Assembly: GCA_013400115.1 (NCBI GenBank) | Contig: VXBP01000263.1 | Location: 434,001-498,000 of the forward strand | Length of the DNA: 64,000 nt | Source: Rhinopomastus cyanomelas | Lineage: Eukaryota; Chordata; Aves; Bucerotiformes; Rhinopomastidae | Direction: 5' to 3' | In this document: positions 57,628 through 64,000 of the stretch, piece after piece | Layout: each line of letters begins with the position of its first letter | How positions within the stretch are numbered: position 1 is the first letter of the stretch | The notes under the pieces: generated by a model | The model's database searches: none | What the model was told of the DNA's origin: nothing | The model's input: the letters and a program-made list of their open reading frames with translations, nothing else | Translations under genes and position numbers: made by a program

Positions 57628-59482
57628 GCTGCATTTGCTGCTTTTCAAGTAATAATCCAGCAAGCGGAAAGAGTTTACGATGCTCTCTGGCACACGTTCT
57701 GGCAGCATTAAAGATTCTCATTGTCTCCTCTCCAGCAGATGTTGCCAAGCTAGAGATGAAATTACAGAGACAAAGGAAACACTCAGGGCAGGGACCACAC
57801 TGCAAACGGCTGCTGCAGTAGTTATCCCTCTACTGTGTATGGGAAAGAAAGGAACGATTCTCAGGTGATGCTGTAACAACTTCCACATTCTGTCAAATAT
57901 ACAAGAGATGAAAAAAACGAACTGTTCACAGACTGCAAAAGAGCCAGTGAAATACCTGATTCTAATCGACCCTTGCAGTGTAAGCCTCACCAAATCGCCC
58001 TTCAAAACCAGCTCTGTATCCATTTGTTATCAGACCAACCACCCAAAATACAAATGCATCACCTTATATGCTTTTTAAATTAATCTCTGTGACACCACCA
58101 GGAAATCTCTCATCTCTGGCAACAGGAAGGCATCACAACTAGTATATAGATTCACACCGACTGTAAACTCGGAAGATGACCTCTTGTGCATAGAAACACC
58201 AATAGCCCAACTCTTGTTCCTCCTACTTAGTACTTTGTAGCACCTAAGGTTTTTCCACTTCTCTCCAAATTTCGTTCTGGAGTAGTGAGTAGGAAACTCC
58301 AGCAGAGGAAGTTGAAATAACCCAGACTGAAACAGGAACGCTGCTGAAACGCCCTGCGAAAGGCTTTGTGTGTGTATATTTAATTCTTGTTACCCCTGGA
58401 CTCTTCACTCATTTCTCTGCAAGTCTCAGAAATGCAACCCTGGCTGATGTTGGCTGAAAGAGATTAACATGCATTTTACAATATAAACCAGGGAAGAATG
58501 ACTGACTTGGGGAGCTTATGTGCAAATGAAAGGTCCATCCATCCTGCTGCTCACATGCCTCTCTCTTAATTACACTCCTTCCGAGTGAGATTTATAGATT
58601 CGCTCACAATCTGTACATTAGATTTCAGAGGACCCTTTTAAACTGGAGGATTAACAGCCTAACAACAGCGATTAAAGCGGTATGAGAATGCATATGAATG
58701 CTCTGTATCTATACAGATATATAGCTATAACATGTATGGCAATTAATTACTTAAAACTCTGTTTCCCTTTTGGCTGTAACACATGGTAAGTGCCCATAGA
58801 CACCAACATGTTCCTGTGCCCACCCTCAGCTGTACCCACAACACAAGGAAAAGGTGCACGAGAGGGCGGTGCAATTTTTTCCCCTGAGTTTTTCAAAGCT
58901 TCCAAGCTTTTGCTCATCATCACGAAACTAGATGTGGACTTCTCTTCAAAATAACAGTGTTTCAGGAAGTTGGGGATAGAGTGAAAATACCAAATACAGC
59001 ATCATGATCACACCAGAAGTGGCACCACTGCTGATATCACTGCTGCCAAGGTGTAGGGACACTGTGTTTCTATTACTTTTGCTGTTCAAGAGACACCCCT
59101 CTCTGCCCAGAAACCCCTTTGGTTCACTTTCCCTGCTGTGAGAGCCATGATGCGCTGGGCTCCAGGCAAAGGGGAAATGGCATAAGCCGGCGGAGGTGAA
59201 GGACTCCAGATGCCTCCACCAAGGGCTGCTGGCTGTAATGAGGGGAAGCAGCTGCGAGCACAGCCCGGCTGTGGGGAGCCACCCATCTCCACTGAGCTGG
59301 GCTAGAGTCAGTCAGAATGAGCGAGGCCCTTTCTGCAGGACGGTCCTTCCTGTGTCCAGAGAGGACAGAGTGCTTGGCTGTGCATGATCATTCATCACAG
59401 GAGGATCCTGCTGTGAGCAGAGCCCTCTCTGCCAGAGCTGCTTTGGGAGACTGGAGTTCCTGTTGGGGAGCTACATGTTGCT

Positions 59483-59595
59483 TCATAGAATCACAGACTG
59501 GTTTGGATTGAAAGGGACCACCAGAGATCTGGCGACACCTCTCACCAGACCAGGCTGCCCAGAGCCCCATCCAACCTGGCCTTGGACACTTCCTC
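59483..59595 (-). mobile_element. CR1 fragment
   Basis: CATAGAATCACAGACTGGTT, TGGATTGAAAGGGACCACCA, CAGAGCCCCATCCAACCTGG; same older subfamily as the copy at 48.7 kb, with an internal deletion. Confidence 0.85.
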
Positions 59596-62500
59596 AAAAG
59601 AGACTCGCAGGCCACCACTCGTTCCCCTCAAAATTCGCCCACAGCCAAAGGACAAACAGACAAAATTCTGAGGGTTCTTGCTGGCTTCTGCCTCAGCACA
59701 GCACAGGGGAAGCTGCAGGTGACCCCATCACAAACAGACAACCCTCGGGAAGCAGCTTTAGTTACATAACAGCTCCAGCTGGGCCTGTGCCTCTGCTTGG
59801 CTGTCGGGGCCCTGTGTGCCCTCCTGAGCTACAGGTGCTCTATTCGGATATTTTTTTCATGGTTTTCTTTGAATCTGCTAAAATACGAAAGCTGCCTCTG
59901 ACAGAGGCAGAAAATAGCCCTGGTGTGTTGAGCAGGTGGCTGCCTGGCCCTGCAGAGGGCCAGGCCATGGCCTGAGGCTCCGCCATGGCCAGGGAAACCC
60001 ACCCTGGGCAAACGGCAGCTGGCTCCCCTCGCTGCTGCTGGGGAGGGCAGGCCAAGAGTGGGACTGGGAGTCCATGGCACCAGAGAGGGGAATGCTCAAA
60101 TCTTCTGGGTTAAAAGGAAACAAACCCAGCTAAATGACTATCAGCAGATGGCATCACAGCAGGAGAGCCCTTGTGTGACCCCAGAGGATGGATCAGGAAC
60201 CTGCCATGAAGGAGGTTTTGTGAAGGCTACAAATGGAGCCCTCATTGGGCTGTGGATGGTCTCCACACCTGGGCACAGAGAGGACTTTATGTTACACAGC
60301 TGCAGGTCATTTTGAAGCAAAACCCCGACAGCTTCATGTGGTTACAGCAAAATTCCTGCATCTGAGTGTGGGCAGTCATGGGGCTCCCCTCAGGCTGGGA
60401 GCCAGCCTGCTCTGGGTGTAGGAGCCCTTGGAAGATCTAAGGTGGACAAGAAGCTCCAGTGCTGCTGCAGTCTCCATGTGGACATCTCTGGGTGAGTCCT
60501 GAGGTTGTTTTTTTTTTGCTGTTTTTTTATCTGGAGACTCACAGCCGAATGAGGGACCCACTTCAGGGAGGTGAGGCTGCACTAACATAGTGCTCTCCTG
60601 CTGTGTCCTGCAGTTGACTTAAATTTAGGTATTTATTTATTGTGTTAGGGAAAAGCATCCAGTCAATGCTGTTGTGTTCTCAGGTGATATTAAGATGTAG
60701 GTTTGGGTGTTTCTGTATTGTCTGCTGGGGCTGGAATGTCCCCTGCAGTGCTGGACACTTCTGGAAGGGCCTTGAGAGTTTCTTGAGAACTTCCCTAACT
60801 CCCAGGCACAGTGTAAACACATGGTCAGCCATTGTGACTGCCGTGGTCTCATATTAAGATTATCTGCTACAGGAATTTGCTTCCCCAGTAGCTTAAACCA
60901 GGGGATGCCAAGAGCGGAAGTAAGTGGAGCTGAATTGGTGTGTGGTGCCTCAGTCAAGGTGGCTGCAGCTGCCTCAGGGAAACCAAATGATGTTTGGATG
61001 CGGTTCAGACAGTTGGCTGTACATGTGTCAGTGATGCTCTGAGTTTGGTGATTCCAAAATTTGATTGTTTTCTCCCTGTGCCAAAGCAGTCACCTTAAAC
61101 TGAGACGCATACCCCCACCACTACATGGACGGCTGTTTCTTAAGCTGAGAAAAACAACCAAGTCTTTGTGTTATTGTTGTTCTGTGCAAAGTGAATGTAA
61201 ACTTTCAAGCACCAGGTGGTCTTCAGCTGAATGAGGTTTGGGGAATGTTCTGACAGTGTTTTCAGATTGTCTTTAGGATGTTTTATCTCGTAATTTGGGT
61301 GCAGAAAGCTAACTGGATAAATTTATGTATTGCTGTTTCTGAGAAACCAAAGACTTTGCTGGCTTAAATGCCCTCATCAGTGTTACTCCTGAGGGTGAGA
61401 GGAGCAGGTCATTTCGGTTTGGCTCTTTCACCTGTGGTTCTCCCAAAACATCCTGCAGGCACAGCCACGTGCGTCCTTGGTTCAGAGTACCTCAGGTGCT
61501 GAGAACCTGCACATGGCCTCAAGGTATTTTTTTTCCTCCATGCAATGTGCAGATGGGAATCCTGTGATGTTCATAAGTGCTCCACAGGAGCTCAGGCAGG
61601 GTGATAGCTCTGTGTGCCTGGCGGTACATGTGCCATGTGTAATCACAGCAAAACAAGCTGCCCAGGGAGATAACGAGTACTGGCCCTATTAGTTTGATTG
61701 GTGGGGAAGTTTCTGTTGGCTGGTCTGGTGGAGTGGCCTGCGGTCCTCCAGCACAAAAGTCCAGTCTGAGGTCCTGCTGACTAACATCTCTGACACATAC
61801 ACAAGTTGGCTTCAAGGGGGAAAACCACTAATTGCTCATCCCTTCTGGAGCAAGGGCACATGTTCCTGAGCCCAATGCCTCTTGCATGTGCCTGGGACTG
61901 CTGATCAATAGATCAATAGTTACTTCACATAGGCAGATTGTCTCCTTCAAAGTCAAGAGAATTTACGTCTTAGGACCAGCATTATGACAGTATTGGAGTG
62001 TTACGGGTGACTTGAATCCTCAGCAGTCAGTAGGATCCCAGGGTCTGCTATCAGATGGGCAATGCATCAATATGTCCTACAAGCAGGAGTCACTGCCAAG
62101 TTCTCTGTCCTCACAAAGAACCTTAGCAGTGTCTGCTTCATCCACTGTGGGAACTGCATCTCAGCAAAGACACAGCACACTGTGGGCTTGCAGGTATGGT
62201 CATGGAATAGCTGATGAGAAACACATTTGGAACAGGTACAGCCCACCTGCGTGTATGTGGGGCTATGCTGAATTCCCATGCCTCAGACAGTCATTCCTTT
62301 TTAGCTCCTCTTACTAGTCTGCAGTCCGACCTGCCTGGCAGACCATAGAGGAAATGTTCAGCAGAATCCAGTGCAGTAAAGCTCTCATTCTTGGTTTATG
62401 GGGTTTCTTATCTGTCCCCAAAACATGTTTTGTTTCTCAAATATATTTTAGACAGGATCTGTTGCAGTGTCTGTATGTGTGCTTGGCATGAAACTGGACT

Positions 62501-64000
62501 GATTCCTTTTAGACTTGTAGTTTCAAAGTATGTAGACATAATTTGAAATCCTGTGTCTGCTCTTACTTTGTCAGGTCCATGTGTCTGATAATCTATAAAG
62601 GGAGGGGTAGATTGGGTAGACCTGGACACGTGTGTGTGCCTGTGGACTCTGGGCTGACTAGTGAGCAATAAATCAATCAGTGAGTGAGCCATAGCCAGCA
62701 GCAATTGCATTGATTGTCTCTTCTGACAGGCAGTTTTGCAGATGAGGTTGGGAAGGGGGTAGTGGGGAGGTTCCCTCTTACTAGATAGCTCCAGTCCAGG
62801 CAAAGGGTGGAGAAATGGGAGTGTCCTGCACTCGCTCCTCATCAGGCAGCTTGTACTTGCTGCCCATCAGGAGGCGCAGGTTCTGCCTCTTAAATTGGCA
62901 TCTCTATTACCGGAACATCATGTTCAATTCGACAGTTTATTTTCATCCTTCCAATAAGCTGTGAAGAGGATGTGTGTCAGGGCTTTGAGTCACCCACGCG
63001 TGACACCATGGCAGTGCAGCACTGCTTGCAATGTACAATTACGGGTAGTAGCAAATCTGTGGTAGGGGGGACTTGCTGTTTACTGTCTGTACAAAAGTAG
63101 AAGGCAAACAGTCTGAGGCACAAGCCTGTTTTTACCCCAAGGTAATTCTGGAGAGTGTTAAAAGTGGTAGCTGAGTGATGTGCCAGCATTTCCCATAACA
63201 AGGTACAACTAGTTGCTGCCTTGAGTTGCTATAATTGGTTCTGAGTTGCAGCAAGAATTTTCCTGCTTTAAAATTGCTTGATTTTTGTGTCTGAGTTACT
63301 TCATAAACTGTTTCTTGCATCCAAATAATAAAACTGCCTCTGAATATCCCACAGAAGATACTGGATAAACACTGAGCCTATTTATGTTGTCTTAATTACA
63401 TATCTTATCCATTTGTTTGTCCTTTAGTTCTGTCTGGATTTTCAAGGCTGAAAATCAGCAAGAGTTCAGTTAATTATGTTGTCACTCGTCTCCCAGGCAA
63501 TTACAGTTGTCTGTCACTATAATTTCTGTGATACAAGCCCTGCAATGAGGAGCTCAGATTTCAGCTGGAAGAAAAACCACACGCTTGCCGAGCGTGACCC
63601 CTACATCTTAACCCACTGTCCCTGAGCAGCCTATGGTCTTGTGACAGGTTTGCTGTTGCATGGTGTCACTTGGTGATGAGTGCTGTGTGGGCTAGAATAC
63701 ACCAACAGAGCTGGGTTCTAATTACTTGAGAGGGTTCCGATAGAGAAAGCTTTACAGCAGTCACCATTTTCCCTACCTGTAAAAGCCCAGCTGCAGGTGA
63801 CCTTTGGTTTCAGAGATTTCTCTGTGTGTGAGCAAGAAAGGCCACTCAGCAGGAGAGCAGAGCCTGTCCTCAGTTTAAAGGCCTCTGCAAAGTTCAGTGG
63901 AGATGCCAAGCATCCTTCCACCACCCTAAGGAGGTTTTACCTCTGTTAACATGCGGTTCAGGCTTCTTGGAGGGTGTTGTGGCACGTTCCAGGACCAACA

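Larger units (their letters stand above)
56797..64000 (-). other. PHACTR3: probable PHACTR3 intron
   Basis: The exon expected upstream (coding the preceding RPEL and the EERQEIRQQI-type helix) was not found, so the intron seems to exceed 7 kb. Contents: a CA repeat, one CR1 fragment, and a small coding-like patch near 62.85 kb. Other open frames are short and without support. Confidence 0.5.

Noticed and set aside
57460..57805. Cys/Val-rich and Thr/His-rich open frames
   Set aside because: Direct products of the CA microsatellite.
59463..59975. 170-residue plus-strand frame
   Set aside because: It begins inside a CR1 fragment and shows no domain, splice context or family resemblance.

Overview
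The window is vertebrate nuclear DNA, almost certainly from a bird. Genes are split into many short exons with GT-AG introns, promoters are GC-rich islands, and the main interspersed repeat is the avian CR1 LINE (about two dozen 3' fragments with the typical ATTCTGTGATTCT tail). No bacterial gene, tRNA, rRNA or CRISPR array was seen.

Layout. (1) 1-2050: AT-rich, no gene seen. (2) 2050-3030: GC-rich promoter island holding an unrecognised ORF (2375-3028) with six in-frame D-S-L motifs. (3) 3244-4167: PPP1R3D on +, a protein phosphatase 1 glycogen-targeting subunit, followed by a long probable 3' UTR. (4) 7476-10940: intergenic with CR1 pieces. (5) 11100-11420: GC-rich island with ATTGG boxes, the likely SYCP2 promoter. 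(6) 12525-41019: SYCP2 on +, rebuilt from 43 coding exons whose lengths sum to 4266 nt, one open frame of 1421 residues plus stop. (7) 41020-47382: tail-to-tail intergenic DNA rich in CR1, including one CR1 nested in another. (8) 47383-56796: the last five coding exons of PHACTR3 on -, with two RPEL motifs and the C-terminal PP1-binding segment. (9) 56797-64000: no further coding exon found, so probably PHACTR3 intron.

The order PPP1R3D - SYCP2 - PHACTR3, with SYCP2 and PHACTR3 convergent, is the order on human chromosome 20q13.3. The genes share a neighbourhood rather than a pathway. PPP1R3D steers PP1 to glycogen, SYCP2 is a meiotic chromosome-axis protein, and PHACTR3 binds actin and PP1.

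The most interesting points are: a probable AT-AC intron in SYCP2 (13895-14836) with an in-frame GT-AG alternative; two GC-AG introns in the same gene; the D-S-L repeat ORF upstream of PPP1R3D; and a redundant block bounded by two single Ns (20798 and 21504) that repeats SYCP2 exon 12 and carries a reverse-oriented retroviral-type LTR fragment, most likely a second allele stitched into the assembly.
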